Assembly: GCA_018433765.1 (NCBI GenBank)
Contig: JAHDQO010000019.1
Coordinates: 50,672 to 114,671, forward strand
Length of the DNA: 64,000 nucleotides
From: Tissierellales bacterium
Lineage (GTDB): Bacteria > Bacillota > Clostridia > Tissierellales > Sedimentibacteraceae
Direction of reading: 5' to 3'
Of the stretch, positions 63,862-64,000 are shown one piece after another. The translations under genes and the position numbers were made by a program. The first letter of the stretch is position 1; every line of letters begins with the position of its first letter. Under the pieces are notes generated by a model. The model ran no database searches, was not told the origin of the DNA, and was given only the letters and a program-made list of their open reading frames with translations.

Positions 63862-64000
63862 AGATTGTTGACAAAGTCAACAAGATGGCAGGCTTTTGAG
63901 AAACTCGAAGTTCGAGGCGTGCCGAAAGCGAGTAAGCGGAGCGTATATAGAAATACGTGAGCATTCTCGATTGAGGCAACAACGATGAAATTCGGGTTTG
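63862..64000. repeat. GC-richer structured repeat element, cut by the window edge
   Basis: It begins CAGATTGTTGACAAAGTCAA and continues with small palindromes (GTTGACAAAGTCAAC, CTCGAAGTTCGAG, CGTATATAGAAATACG) and the stretch GCGAGTAAGCGGAGCGT. Its composition is far from the AT-rich surroundings. No coding frame with a ribosome site was found. It resembles dispersed structured repeats of clostridial genomes. The right end is not visible. Confidence 0.55.

Overview
The window is low-GC DNA from a Gram-positive bacterium, most likely an amino-acid-fermenting member of the Clostridia or Tissierellia. The evidence is the AT-rich sequence with strong AGGAGG ribosome sites, a proline T-box, HutP, a short glutamate formimidoyltransferase next to a separate cyclodeaminase, DegV proteins, a VanZ protein and a spore-coat-type laccase. 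I cannot name the genus from this sequence.

Region 1 (1-16.0 kb, mostly minus strand) is a compact siphophage-type tail module. From its upstream end it has a divergent pair of helix-turn-helix regulators, a small unknown protein, a putative activator with an HTH and a zinc motif, a promoter region with 65-bp direct repeats, two small unknown proteins, the major tail protein, a tail chaperone, the tape measure, the distal tail protein, a tail-tip protein with HxH motifs, and a fibre or baseplate protein that runs off the window. No integrase, replication, terminase, portal, capsid or sheath gene is seen between the regulators and the tail genes, and all the tail frames are open. This looks like a non-contractile (F-type) tailocin rather than a whole prophage. 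A promoter and a leader RNA with mutually exclusive pairings sit inside the tail operon. A tRNA-Leu(GAG) flanks the module.

Region 2 (16.2-38.0 kb) is mainly housekeeping: an Old Yellow Enzyme-type reductase, a frameshifted 2'-5' RNA ligase, a HAD phosphatase, a nuclease-helicase, a thiamine-binding-type protein, a DUF1848 protein, a VanZ protein, proS with its T-box, an XRE regulator, nicotinate phosphoribosyltransferase, coaE, polA, an ECF sigma/anti-sigma pair and two tandem degV genes.

Region 3 (38.0-45.9 kb, plus strand) is a ten-gene cation/proton antiporter operon. Its order (E, F, G, MbhD-like, MbhE-like, B, C, then three ND5-like subunits) matches the antiporter half of Mrp/Mbh complexes, without a hydrogenase. 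It is followed by a small membrane protein, a CotA-like laccase and an NhaC antiporter.

Region 4 (48-64 kb, minus strand) is a histidine-degradation locus: hutU, ftcD, hutI, cyclodeaminase, hutP, a large SARP/AfsR-like regulator, a BCCT betaine transporter, a histidine-ammonia-lyase paralogue lacking the MIO-forming Ala-Ser-Gly, hutH and nhaC. The lyase paralogue next to a betaine transporter suggests breakdown of a histidine betaine such as ergothioneine or hercynine, feeding the urocanate pathway. Upstream of hutH lies a complete candidate HutP attenuator: a promoter, three NAG triplets at exact 4-nt spacing, then an intrinsic terminator.

Short dispersed repeats occur in many intergenic gaps, including inside the tail, antiporter and hut operons. 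A more GC-rich structured repeat begins at the right edge.
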